Positions 12,732 through 21,711 of a DNA stretch of 64,000 nucleotides are shown one piece after another. The notes beneath the pieces were generated by a model, which ran no database searches, was not told the origin of the DNA, and saw only the letters and a program-made list of their open reading frames with translations. This DNA is from Ascochyta rabiei (lineage: Eukaryota; Ascomycota; Dothideomycetes; Pleosporales; Didymellaceae): positions 1,116,001 through 1,180,000 of the forward strand of contig NC_082416.1 of the NCBI RefSeq assembly GCF_004011695.2, given 5' to 3'. Made by a program: the position numbers and the translations under genes. Each line of letters begins with the position of its first letter. The stretch's first letter is position 1.

Positions 12732-12795
12732 GTTTGGTAGGGGCTTGGCAAAAGTGAGCGGCTCGCCCGTTGAGCGGCTCGCCCGTGGGGTACGT
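12732..12795 (-). repeat. Right terminal inverted repeat of transposon 1
   Basis: Partner of 10932-10995. The two GGCGAGCCGCT boxes are present here as well, in inverted orientation, and this copy keeps C/G at four of the five sites where the two ends differ. Confidence 0.92.
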
Positions 12796-13102
12796 TAGGG
12801 GATTTAGTATTTTAATAATAAAAGGTTTCTCTTCTCTATATTATTAGCTATTTTATAACTCTACTAGTAGAAAATTATAATAGCACTGCTTTTATTTATG
12901 TTTTATTGTATATTTTTAGTGTTTTAGTTTTTCTGTTTTATTTTTTCCACTCTGTCCGTAATCGACACCCGTAGTTGGGCGTTGGTTGTCCGTGCACGGT
13001 AAGTTGGCCCAACATCGCCAAGAGTGTGACGCTGACCTAATCTTATAAAAGCCAGTCTATCATCTAACGTTAATAACAAAGACTTAAGATCGCAACGTTA
13101 GA
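12796..13102. other. AT-rich flank ending in a possible solo transposon end
   Basis: AT-rich DNA up to about 12945, then an abrupt return to ordinary composition. The border carries CCGTGCACGG at 12990-12999 followed by TA, with GTTGG repeats before it. This resembles the right end of the second transposon in the window (ACACGG then TA). No matching left end was found. The region also holds the promoter of the next small gene. Confidence 0.4.
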
Positions 13103-13488
13103 ATGGCATGCACTAAATCTCCGAGATGGGTCGTTCTTCGATTCAATGCTAAGTACGACCTCGATGAGCCAGCAATCATCGACAAATACCTCACATTAAC
13201 TCAATCTGGAGGAATACGCTATTTTATCCACTCAATACCTCCCAGAAATTCGTCTAAAGCCCATACTGTCCTCGATCTCCATTGCGACCAGCACCAAAAT
13301 GTGAAACTTGACGACATTTCGTATGAGGTGTTTCTTGTGCAGAAAAAGGGTGATTTGTAAGTCTTGCCACAAACTGCGAGATACACAGCTAAGTCTCCGT
13401 CAGCGTCTTAGAGCAGCTTGATAATGATGCGTGTAAGAAGGCGAGCAGGCTTTGCCGAGAGTTGGACTGGGGCACTGACCGTCGCTAA
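13103..13488 (+). CDS. Small hypothetical protein with one intron
   Basis: Predicted 112 aa protein from exons 13103-13356 and 13404-13488. The intron (13357-13403) has a perfect GTAAGT donor and a CGTCAG acceptor, and splicing extends the frame through FVLEQLDNDACKKASRLC to a stop at 13486-13488. Without splicing the frame ends at 13360 after 85 aa. The protein is soluble, has no signal peptide or membrane segment, and contains four Cys. I recognise no domain. It lies about 100 bp beyond the edge of the AT-rich transposon block yet has no stop codons in frame, so it may be a functioning lineage-specific gene or a recently spared one. The start is the first ATG after the leader; no second choice fits better. 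Confidence 0.5.
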
Positions 13489-14537
13489 TCCGATGAGTTG
13501 CCTGGAGTGTCACTGTGACACACAGGGCAATCTCCGGGCAGACCTGAGTCTTGCTGAGCAAGGCTCATTGGCAAATCCCGCAGGACCCCGGACGCAGGTA
13601 CACAGAGTGTTTGATTGGGACGGGCAGAGGCTAACGCGCATCGAATGTATTCTTGCCGGGTAAGATGCGCGGGTGTTCGGGAACAACTCGCATATGTTTT
13701 GACTCTGATGTTGCACATCTTGGCGCGGCTTTAATGGTATGGGCGAATCCTAGTTAAGGAAGTAGTGCATTATATGTACTTTTTACTCCGCCAAACAATT
13801 TTCTGGTTTGCAGGTACAATCAATGCGAAATGAGCCAGAAACATGGTTTAGGACGTTGCGGCGCGTAGTGAGAGAAGCTGCAACAGTAGCGCGCCTGAGA
13901 CATGGAATTCTTTAGGGCATGTGGTTAGGCACAATAGTTGTACACGATGATTGGAACCACTTTACGGCACGCAAATACGAGTCAGCGCTTATTTCGCCCC
14001 ATCATGTCTTCTGTAGTCGGTCACAGGCAGCTTACGCTGGTGTGGCTTTGCGCGACACAGCCTAGTCATCAGGATCAGAATCGAGAAGGGAGACGAACAG
14101 GGTATGGCTGGATGGTGGCACCAGCCGCATTCAACGCTGTGATCATGTAATTTGCAAAAACACCAATGAAGGAGCTGATGAATTGAAAAGCAAGTTTGCC
14201 TTCGACCCAGCCAGCCAGGGGTTCCGTTCATGCACACCCTACACCCCGTGGGCGCGCCGTACTTCAGCGATATTCTCGTTAACAAACCACAGTTCAGTAT
14301 CGCAAGCATGTCTGGAGAGTTACATTGCTACTGTCTTTGTCGTGTTCCTGTCGTCGCTGCTATCTTTCGTTCGCTTACTGTAGTATGGTTTTACTGTAAC
14401 CAGATTTCCACTCTATAGAGGGCTTTCGCCATGGCAGGATGTTGGAAGTATCCATACGGCAGCTAACTCCAATGAAGGCAAGAACATGCTAAGCGATGCA
14501 GAGGCCCTTGTAGGCTGAGTGTGCAGGTGTACGCCAC
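13489..14537. other. Intergenic region, no gene seen
   Basis: About 1 kb with only short overlapping frames on both strands and no recognisable protein segment. It separates the small gene from a transposase remnant, and may itself be worn repeat DNA. Confidence 0.45.
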
Positions 14538-14852
14538 TCAATACATCTTAGCCACTGGAGCCTTCCATTGTACAGGCTCTAGGTCTTCGCTCCTCCGGTC
14601 GACCTTGTCTTTTCTCACATGCAAAGGTCGATCTTCCTGCACATCTTGTGTAGCAGCCTTGCGCTTACGACTGCAGGTACGCTTGCCTTTTTCTGCTGCA
14701 GCCTTGTCTTTGGCATCACGCTGTATCCGTGACTGCTCAAGGTCCTCATACTCGAAAACTTTTCCCTTTCCTTTCTTCAAAAAGACAGGTTTCCGTGCCT
14801 GGACAAGGCTGATAACCACAGGGATGACTGAGGTGCTGCACATCAGACGCAA
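14538..14852 (-). pseudogene. C-terminal remnant of a pogo-type transposase
   Basis: A 104 aa frame on the minus strand. Its middle reads KGKGKVFEYEDLEQSRIQRD, then AAAEKGKRTCSRKRKAA. This Lys/Arg-rich end with a KGKAKVxSYEDLxEA-like block is a familiar C-terminus of fungal pogo-family transposases, here placed by memory of the family. No catalytic region or terminal repeat is visible next to it, so it is a fragment. It keeps ordinary base composition, unlike the RIP-affected element at 10.9-12.8 kb, so it is either from a different, low-copy family or escaped RIP. No function is expected. Confidence 0.55.
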
Positions 14853-14967
14853 GCAGGTTGTATAGCTTGATTTTCTTAGGCATATACCTAATGTAGAACT
14901 GAGTTGCCTATAACTATGAGGGTGTCTGCAAATTCCAAAACACAGATATAAAAGTAAACTCTACGTA

Positions 14968-16240
14968 CTAAAGCCAAAACCAGGCACGTTTTCTGGCTGC
15001 TGTATCACCATCTCGCAAAATCCTGATGCGCTTACACGGTATTGTCGGGAGTGGCTTCTCAACGCCTGAACCTGAATGCTCTACATTACCAAATGGGCTC
15101 TCAAGGCCCTGGTGCCTTATCAGCTTTTCTAAGGTAGTGGAAAACCCGCTAAGCTCCCTTGAAATCGATGTGAATCCGCGAATAGAGATCGCAATCATAT
15201 CGTCTCTCTTACTAACCATGAGAGTAACCCGCTTCTTAAAGGGTGGAACATTTCGAGGCATAGGCCCGACGCATCGCATCGGATTTCCCTGTACATAAAA
15301 GTACGATGACGTCGCTACAAGCCGATCGCACAATTGATAAAGACCGTCAAGTGGAAGATGAAGCCGACAGAAGATATTTCCTTCGCACAGGTATCGACAG
15401 CCGTCATACCTTGGTGTGGTTTCCAGTTTAAATAGAAAATTGACGATACCATTAGATCAAATACTGCAATAACAGCGCTATACTCAGCCATGACAGTCTG
15501 TGTGGTGTTTTCTTTCAGTCCTGATATCTTCGTTGCATCGTCCCGACTCGGCTCCTGTCCAGAGACTTGGATATTAAGTCGATGAAACCAATGACGTAGA
15601 TGCAGTGGTAAAGAGTTGTAGAGTTCAGTCCATGCAGCTTGAGCATCCATACTGTGCATAAAGATATCCCAAAGTCGCTTCAAGAATCGTCCAACCATCG
15701 TGAACTCCCCTATTCGTGAGAACATTTGAGCGTCCTTTCCTTGAGGGCTGCCAGGAGTTTCGAGCATCGTTCTAGTACCCAAAGATAGAAGAAAACCCGG
15801 ATCAGGTCGATCAGGCCATAGATACTTCACCTCCCAGGATGCCAATTTTGCAGGCATGTTATGTTTCACGCCACTGTCTTGAACTAATGTAGGTCCAATA
15901 TTCACGGGTGAAAAGTATCTGCGCTTGGTTAGGGTTGATAGATCTGAACATGGGAATACGCACCCTGGGGCTGCTGAAGTGCAAGTTGCCCTGGCAGTCT
16001 TAGTCACGATTATAAACAAGCATAAGGGGCCTTACGCTTCTCCAACAGTGATTTCATATTGTGCCTTTTCAGAGCGCTCGACGTCATAGCCTAGAAAATG
16101 GTTCAACTCAGGTACTTTTGAAGCCCAAACTTCCTACCTACCTAGTGTAGCTGGGGGTTTGCCGCCATTGTAGTTGGCAACAAGCCGAGCCAAAGATCGT
16201 TTAATTTCAGTAGTAATGACAGCAAATTAAAATATTCTTT
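14968..16240 (-). pseudogene. Fragment of a fungal transcription-factor-type gene
   Basis: Minus-strand coding blocks without a credible start or zinc cluster. From 5' to 3': a block near 16230-16150 (EIKRSLARLVANYNGGKP), a likely intron, GYDVERSEKAQYEITVGEA near 16085-16036, further short introns, then a long frame 15950-15315 with LWDIFMHSMDAQAAWTELYN and NSLPLHLRHWFHRLN. The helix-rich second half with a W-x2-L-x5-LP-x-x-LR pattern resembles the fungal-specific TF domain. A separate open frame (15333-14968) may be its end or unrelated. The missing N-terminus, unclear exon chain and position in a decayed island make it a likely relic. It could also be an unusual intact gene that I failed to splice. 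Confidence 0.42.
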
Positions 16241-16306
16241 GAAGAGGTGTTTTGGTGCCAAAACTGAACAGTTTGGGTTAATCTTATAGGTTTATAGATC
16301 AATGGT

Positions 16307-16942
16307 TTACCGTGTGCAGATGGTGGGTAGCTGGCGAGCAACAGCGCTGATCCAATCAGTGGACCCGCAATATGTCATAGCCAAGATTGTGAGGGTATTT
16401 GGGCAAGCAAGTTGGACGCACGTTCTCGTACTCTTGCCGCAGCAATCACCCCATTTGCTGCCGCACTTCTTGTCACCGGTCGCAGAGCCGCATTTACCGT
16501 CGAGAGAGTAGGCGCTAGGGTCGATTACGGCGCACAAACTGCCAGCGTAGGTTACCACGGCACAATCTGCTCTAGAAGATGATGTCGTCAGCTTTGCTAT
16601 GGTGTATTTCTTCCACGCTCAAGGTAATTATTCTTATTTGGTGTTGCCGCACTTCCACGTCTGCAAGTTACAGCACTGTCCGCCCGAATACCCCAAGCAG
16701 GATTTGCCCGACACGCAATACTGCTCCCCGGCTTAAATGCTAGCGCAATCCGGGTCGAGCAGCGGATTAAGAAGGAAGAACTTCTCAAGGCTGATCTTGT
16801 ACTTTGTAGCCAGTTCCGTGCAGGTGTAGTACGATACCTCTGGAGGCGCGGTGGCATTGTAACGACATCGAACTTCAGCCGATACGGGCAGAATGGCTAG
16901 CAATTGCAAGAGCAAAGGCAAAGAACGGTAAAGCGAGGCCAT
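16307..16942 (-). pseudogene. LysM/chitin-binding secreted protein, interrupted
   Basis: The frame starts at 16942 with a clear signal peptide (MASLYRSLPLLLQLLAILPVSA) and goes on into a LysM-like repeat (YYTCTELATKYKIS, then LNPLLDPDCASI). An in-frame TAA at about 16733 interrupts it; directly after, the same frame continues with EQYCVSGKSC and GGQCCNLQTWKCG, a Cys-rich continuation of this family. Further down (16558-16307) a hevein-like chitin-binding segment follows (DGKCGSATGDKKCGSKWGDCC). Known relatives bind fungal cell-wall chitin and are secreted. The stop fits a CAA-to-TAA change. The second half lacks a clean exon chain and has extra sequence between its Cys pairs, so I call a pseudogene; a spliced functional form is not excluded. 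Confidence 0.6.
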
Positions 16943-17433
16943 GATGCTTCTGGGTGGCTGCGGAGCATCGAGGTAGAAGGTCTCGTCTGTGTCTATCTAC
17001 CTACATGCTCGTAATCCTGACGTAGCGTCTTGCTTTGGACATCCATGTTAGTAGTCCTTGGTGTAAAGGTCGATGCTAATATGCAAGGTTACATTTCAAT
17101 TCACGCTAGTCGCTAGGCCCACGCCAGGATTTGCAGTGCAGCCCGCGTTCCTGCATGAAGACCACTCCTCCAGAATCCTGTCAAAGTTTACCATTTTCCA
17201 CATTCAGCCTATACGAGGGGACGAATCCAGGATAGCAGAATCTGAGAGCACGTTTAGAGGCAGTCAGATGTTCAGATTGCGGTGTTGAGTATCTCCTATC
17301 TGTCCGGCGCTTTTTCCAAGATCCTTGTTGTATTCCCTTTTATGTGCCCCAACATAGAGTCAAACCAGACAATCATTATTAGAGGATATCCGCCCCCCAA
17401 GCTGACCTCCGCTTTGTCGTTGGACGGGTGAGT
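16943..17433. other. Intergenic region, no gene seen
   Basis: About 490 bp between two minus-strand coding regions. It includes the former promoter of the LysM-type gene and the 3' flank of the next gene. No coding or RNA feature is supported. Confidence 0.45.
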
Positions 17434-18105
17434 TCATTGCGAGGCAGACTGTTTCTTGACCCTAGTCTCCACATTTTCCCAAATCCATGCACATTTCTCT
17501 CCATCACCCGCAGGATCCTCCACAACGTTGACCGCGAATCCTTGCTGGCCAGAAACTTCCCCGGGGGAGCCCTCCGTAATCATGTCGAAGAAGAACCGTG
17601 CGTGCTGTTGGTTCGATGGGTCTGTTACGTCCATGCACCTCAGAAGAAGCTTGCGCAGGGGAAGTGCATAGCCGTGAACGGCCTTGATGAATTGCCAGAC
17701 AGAGATGGGCTGTCCGTCTGTGTTCTCAATGAGCAATTGTGCTGGCCGTAGATGCTTTGTATCCGAATTGTGCCAGTGCCACCAGCTTTGCAGTGGTTCA
17801 ATCGTGATTTCCAGGCGTGATTTTGGAGGATCCATTGCCGTCTCGTCAAGCTGTGACCTGCTGGACTCCTCGGTAAGTGGGCGCCATTGCAAAACTCCTT
17901 CGTCGTCCGGTCCAAAGACCTGTACGTCCGATGGAGAATCTAGTACAGACCATTTTAGCCGATTGAAAATATCGTTTGGCTCTGGACCTGATGATGCTGG
18001 TGCTACTGGAGGTGGTCCGGATTGGAGAAGATGAGGTGGGATGTCGGCTGCATTCCACCGGGGAGGGTACCAGTCCATGTCCATCTGTGGTATCTTCGTA
18101 GGCAT
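17434..18105 (-). CDS. Hypothetical protein
   Basis: An uninterrupted 223 aa frame starting at the ATG at 18105 (MPTKIPQMDMDWYPPRWNAA). The open frame extends upstream to 18162 but without an ATG, so an additional 5' exon is possible. The protein is soluble and acidic, with a Pro-rich N-terminal part, a Trp/His-containing middle (LQSWWHWHNSDTKHLRP) and a C-terminus holding FFFDMITEG and WIWENV. I recognise no domain. Clean codon use and the long open frame, in a region where neighbours are broken, suggest it is still a functional gene. Function cannot be named. Confidence 0.6.
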   Translation of the reverse strand: MPTKIPQMDMDWYPPRWNAADIPPHLLQSGPPPVAPASSGPEPNDIFNRLKWSVLDSPSDVQVFGPDDEGVLQWRPLTEESSRSQLDETAMDPPKSRLEITIEPLQSWWHWHNSDTKHLRPAQLLIENTDGQPISVWQFIKAVHGYALPLRKLLLRCMDVTDPSNQQHARFFFDMITEGSPGEVSGQQGFAVNVVEDPAGDGEKCAWIWENVETRVKKQSASQ

Positions 18106-18849
18106 GATGTCATTCTTGGTTCGGTAGACTGTTTTGGGGTAGGTAACAGCAAATGTTGACACCTGTCAGATTTTCTCGAGTGGAGGGCGAGATTGTTGGC
18201 AGGTGGAGTTGAACATGTGTTCGGCCCTGAAGCGTAATGAGCAGACTAGATGTACCTAGTGAGCGGGCAGGCTTGGCGTGTTCGGATTGGTGGTAAATTT
18301 TCTGAATTTTGCAACTCACTTACTCTTGCAATGGACTCTTTTCGCTCTTTGAAGAGGTCTTTCTTTGGTGTATCATCCTATGTTCTTTTGCTCTCGCATC
18401 TTACCAATAGCCAATATATTCAGGACTACCGGTACGTTATCTCCACGATCTCGCATGTAATTTCTACTTACAACCTGTGAAACAGAAGTACCTTAGAGTA
18501 ATCTACACTTACCTTAAGCTTACTAAAATAGTCTTAGGTGTTTAGCTTTTAAAGCACTGAAATAAACTCAGCGTATCCAGGTAAAAACAGTGTAAGCAGC
18601 ATCGAATGCTCAGTGCTCTATTAACTATATAGCGGTTTACTACACACCGAACAGTTCAGTGCCCTGAGAACCGGCCGTGTGCCACAGGGGGGTTCCGTCT
18701 TTTCCACTGCATTCTTCACGCTCGCAGCATCACTTGTTATACTTACCGCGACCTAACTTTAGACTACCACATTAGACGACACATAATCTCACATATTAGG
18801 TCCCCACTGCCACAAAGACCTGCTTCCACGAAAATCAGACAATACCAAG
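18106..18849. other. Divergent intergenic region, partly AT-rich
   Basis: About 740 bp between the start of a minus-strand gene and a broken plus-strand gene. The part 18480-18660 is AT-rich with short A/T runs. No gene is supported. Confidence 0.45.
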
Positions 18850-19446
18850 ATGCCACCGTATGTCAGGCCCCCATCTCCGCCAGATCTTGGTGATCCATCG
18901 TACATTCCGCCGGCTGTTTACGGTCATTACAGCCATAGTCCTCAAGTTAATCAACGCCGCTCAGAGTCCCGTGACAAGGGAGAAGAGCCAGCCCATGCAC
19001 CGACACCATATGTCCGAGTTGTTCTAGCCAGGTGATTACATGAGAATCGAGAAATAGGAGACTTGGCAACAGAGCTGTTGGCAATTAACGCCGGACAAGA
19101 AACTGACCTCATTAAACTTACACGGTGGATGGAATTGGAAGAAGCGGTCCAGGATTTGGTTGATGTTTTAGATACATTGCCTCACCATCTCAAAGAAGTC
19201 ACACCCACCCGTGAGGTGATGCAGCGACTCAGATACCACTTCGGAAGTAAAACGTGGTGGCCGAGAGTGGTCAAGCCATCTCCCCCGGCCACCTCTGCGA
19301 TCAACTTCGAACAGCATGGTTGGGTCATCTGAGGAGCAAGCCCAGGACCTCGACGAGGCTCTAGAAGAGTCGCGAAGTACAAGATCGCTCTTGGTTGAGG
19401 CGGCAGAGGACCCCTGGGAGTTGGCGAAAAGCTTGCATTCGGAGTG
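18850..19446 (+). pseudogene. Hypothetical gene with in-frame stop and frame change
   Basis: The frame opens at 18850 (MPPYVRPPSPPDLGDPSYIP) and runs to an in-frame TGA at 19033-19035. Directly after the stop the same frame reads on for about 100 codons with protein-like sequence (LHENREIGDLATELLA, then WMELEEAVQDLVDVLDTL and FGSKTWWPRVV) to 19332. A coherent acidic continuation (SSEEQAQDLDEALEESR, then AAEDPWELAKSL) lies in the next frame up to 19446. The stop fits a CGA-to-TGA change. I do not recognise the family. No intron with acceptable borders removes the stop. It may alternatively be two small genes, since 19063 and 19313 offer other reading starts, but the continuity of frame favours one decayed gene. 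Confidence 0.45.
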
Positions 19447-19608
19447 AGTGTTGCAGGCTTCCAATTACAACGATCTCCTAGTCTGTGTAAACACCTCAGC
19501 ACGATACTTAGGACGCTTTGAAGACGAACTCGCAGGTATGTATGTCAAGCCACTCATGGCGTCCTTTGCAACCGCCATCGGTATATTGATTGGCTTGCTT
19601 ACAAAGTC

Positions 19609-19890
19609 CTAGTTGCGGAATACAACGACACTCCGCTTAGCGGTGAGGAGCGCTAGGTCGTTTTTTTGCGCTGCTGTGAGGCGGTATAGTTGCAGACCGC
19701 TGGTTTCGGTTCTGATACGGGGTGTGATTTCTGCAACTTTGATACTTGTGCTGTCGTGCGATAGGAGGTTGGTTTTTTCAGCGGAGCCGTAGCGTCCGCG
19801 GTCATAGAAGGTAAAGGGTTCCGTTGGTGGGAATGTCGCGCTGGTGTCGTAGACTGGCAGATAGGCTGCGTACTCAGACGACGCGTGCAC
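19609..19890 (-). pseudogene. 5' fragment of a TauD-type alpha-ketoglutarate dioxygenase
   Basis: A minus-strand frame of 93 codons with the N-terminal signature of fungal taurine/sulfonate dioxygenases: EYAAYLPVYDTSATFPPTEPF, then ITPRIRTETSGLQLYRLTAAQKNDLALLTAKRSVVVFRN. In intact relatives the next residues are acidic (FRDQD-like) and lead into the jelly-roll with the HxD iron site. Here a TAG stands at that point, followed by D-F and a GTAAGC, and no later part of the domain (no HxD, no distal His) is found before 19500. So the catalytic residues are absent and the piece cannot be active. The TAG fits a CAG-to-TAG change. The ATG at 19890 is plausible as the original start. Confidence 0.6.
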
Positions 19891-20025
19891 TTTTTCGTCC
19901 TAGGCGACGGCAAGCTTGACATGTCCATATCGATCAGCAGGGATACGTGCATTGACGGTGAAACACAGCGATCTTGCATAATCTATGAGTTACCACGGAC
20001 TAACTTACTCTCCTACAAATCAAGA

Positions 20026-21711
20026 TCAAGACCGTGTAGCCGGAGCTTCATCCAACTTGAAATACCCCGGCTGCAGCATCTGAAACACCTCTCTCGGGTC
20101 ATACTTATTCGCAATCGCATGCAGTCTCGCCTTATTCGCGGACCCGTAGCTCGATATCACATCCTGGTACTTGCTCGCGTAGTTCATGTAGATGTACTTA
20201 CTCGCCAGACCGCGCGTCTGGGCCTCTGCAGCGGTCCTCTTGATCAAGGTATTTACAAAGGCGTTGACGCGGTCGTCATCTTTGGCGTCTGTCCATGCGG
20301 GTGCTGGGTTGAGGAGGAGCAGCGGGCCCTGGTCTGGCGTGAGACCTAGTGCGTTGCCGCCGTTCTGCTGCATCTTCTGTATCTGCGGGACGGTGATGAC
20401 TTGGAGTGATAGCGGATTGAGCAGGTTGGCTACGTCTGCGATTTTGTCGCCTTCTTCGTAGAAGACCTGCAGGATGTAGTTTATCAGGTCTTTGTCGAGT
20501 TTGTATGTCTGCGCCCAGTAGCTCTGTCGCTCGCCGTAGGGGTTGGAGGCTGCGAGCATCTCGGTGAGTTCAGACAGTGTGTGGATCCCTATGTTGTCTA
20601 CAGCGGGTGTGATTGCGTTCCATTCGGCGAAGATGGAGGCGTTCGCGTTGGGCTCGGCGTACTCGAGCTGGACGGATGCGATCTTCGTCCCTCCTTGAAC
20701 GACAAAAGACAGGATCTGGGCGGCTTTCGTATCCTGAGCGGAGTTCTTGCCTAGGTTGACGAAGGCGTCGATTGCAGCGGGGAATTGGTTTTCAAGCAGC
20801 ACACGGTCGCCACCCCACATCTTTCCTAAAGGTAGTGTCCTGAGTTTGAAGTTGGTGACAAGACCAAAGTTGTTTCCACCGCCGCGTAGGGCCCAGTACA
20901 GATCACTGTAGGAGGCCGGGGTTGCTGTAACGATAAGTCCGGACGCGGTGACTACTTCGTACGACTCCACATTGTCACACGCCCACCCGAGCTCGTTAGC
21001 AAAGAAAGAGATGCCCCCGCCGGTCGTTAAGCCTCCAACGCCGATCGGCGCAACCTGAGAGGCTGTCAGCGTTTTATCGTGGTCATGCGAGCGCAGATAC
21101 ACGTACACGACCTCCCACAACACCAAGTCCACTTTTCTCAATGCCACTGTAGATATCATGCCAAGTGTTGCCTGGCTGGACATCTACGGTCTTCTTGTTT
21201 GCAGCAAGCTTGAGACCCTTCATCTTCTGGAAGGTGACAGTGATGCCGCCCTCGATGTTCGATGCCCCCGTAAACGCTGCATGACCTCCGCTTTTTGCAG
21301 CAAATGGGCATTGGGTGAGGCGCGACAGCAAAACTACTGTTGAGACGTCCAAGGCTTTTGTAGGATAGAAGACGCAGTGGGGACTAACTGCCTGCTGCTG
21401 CGCGGACCAGTACGCTTTGCTGAAGCTGGTATAGTTGGCGCTTCCTTCGAGGACAACATTGGAGCCGAATATGACTGCGAGCGAGTTGCACTACATTGTC
21501 AGTTATGTGGCAAATATGAAATGGATGCAAGACTCACAGCCACCGAGCAGCCACTGAGTGCTGACCTTTCAGCAATATCAGGTAGGTCTGGAAGGGTAGA
21601 TACGTTGACACCATTGTTTAGCAATGCCTCTGTAACATTAAAGTCTGCTGGTTCGAAGTTTTGCGACAAAGCACACGAAGCGAGTACGAGGATAGGGCCG
21701 GAAATTCTCAT
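20026..21711 (-). CDS. Secreted BBE-like FAD-linked oxidoreductase
   Basis: Predicted secreted flavoenzyme of the berberine-bridge/glucooligosaccharide-oxidase type (FAD-binding_4 plus BBE domains), 528 aa. Exons: 21711-21538, 21490-21107, 21054-20026. A signal peptide (MRISGPILVLASCALSQ) starts the protein. The FAD domain shows SGGH with His128, the usual covalent FAD-attachment histidine, and GVGGLTTGGGISFFANELG later. No Cys is seen at the second attachment position, so flavin linkage is probably single. RGGGNNFGLVTNFKL marks the end of the PP-loop region, and the C-terminal BBE motif is seen as NKYDPREVFQ. The second intron (21055-21106) joins VVGGR to VAPIGVGG in frame. The substrate is not evident; such enzymes oxidise carbohydrates, alkaloids or polyketides. 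It sits beside broken genes but is intact. Confidence 0.88.

Larger units (their letters stand above)
10932..12795 (+). mobile_element. RIP-degraded pogo/Fot1-type (Tc1-mariner) DNA transposon
   Basis: A complete 1864 bp element with 64 bp terminal inverted repeats and a TA dinucleotide on each side (10930-10931 and 12796-12797), the target duplication of Tc1/mariner elements. Plus-strand frames still show transposase sequence broken by many TAG/TAA codons: NFNKTGF near 11512, TNKLGLN followed by LKHFNRHT near 11770, SHNSLKF near 11870 and a LPSYLLHLI stretch near 11930, the pattern of the DDE_1 superfamily. A CCHC zinc-knuckle-like end (CRQC..TGHNTQTC) lies near 12595. Stops look like CAG-to-TAG or TGG-to-TAG changes, as RIP makes on both strands. 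The first catalytic Asp position appears as Asn, so the element is dead. Size and structure match the Fot1/Molly class known in ascomycetes, from memory. Confidence 0.9.

Noticed and set aside
13000..21711. Idea of a secondary-metabolite gene cluster around the flavin oxidase
   Set aside because: There is no synthase backbone, transporter or P450, and most neighbours are fragments; a relic cannot be excluded but is not shown.
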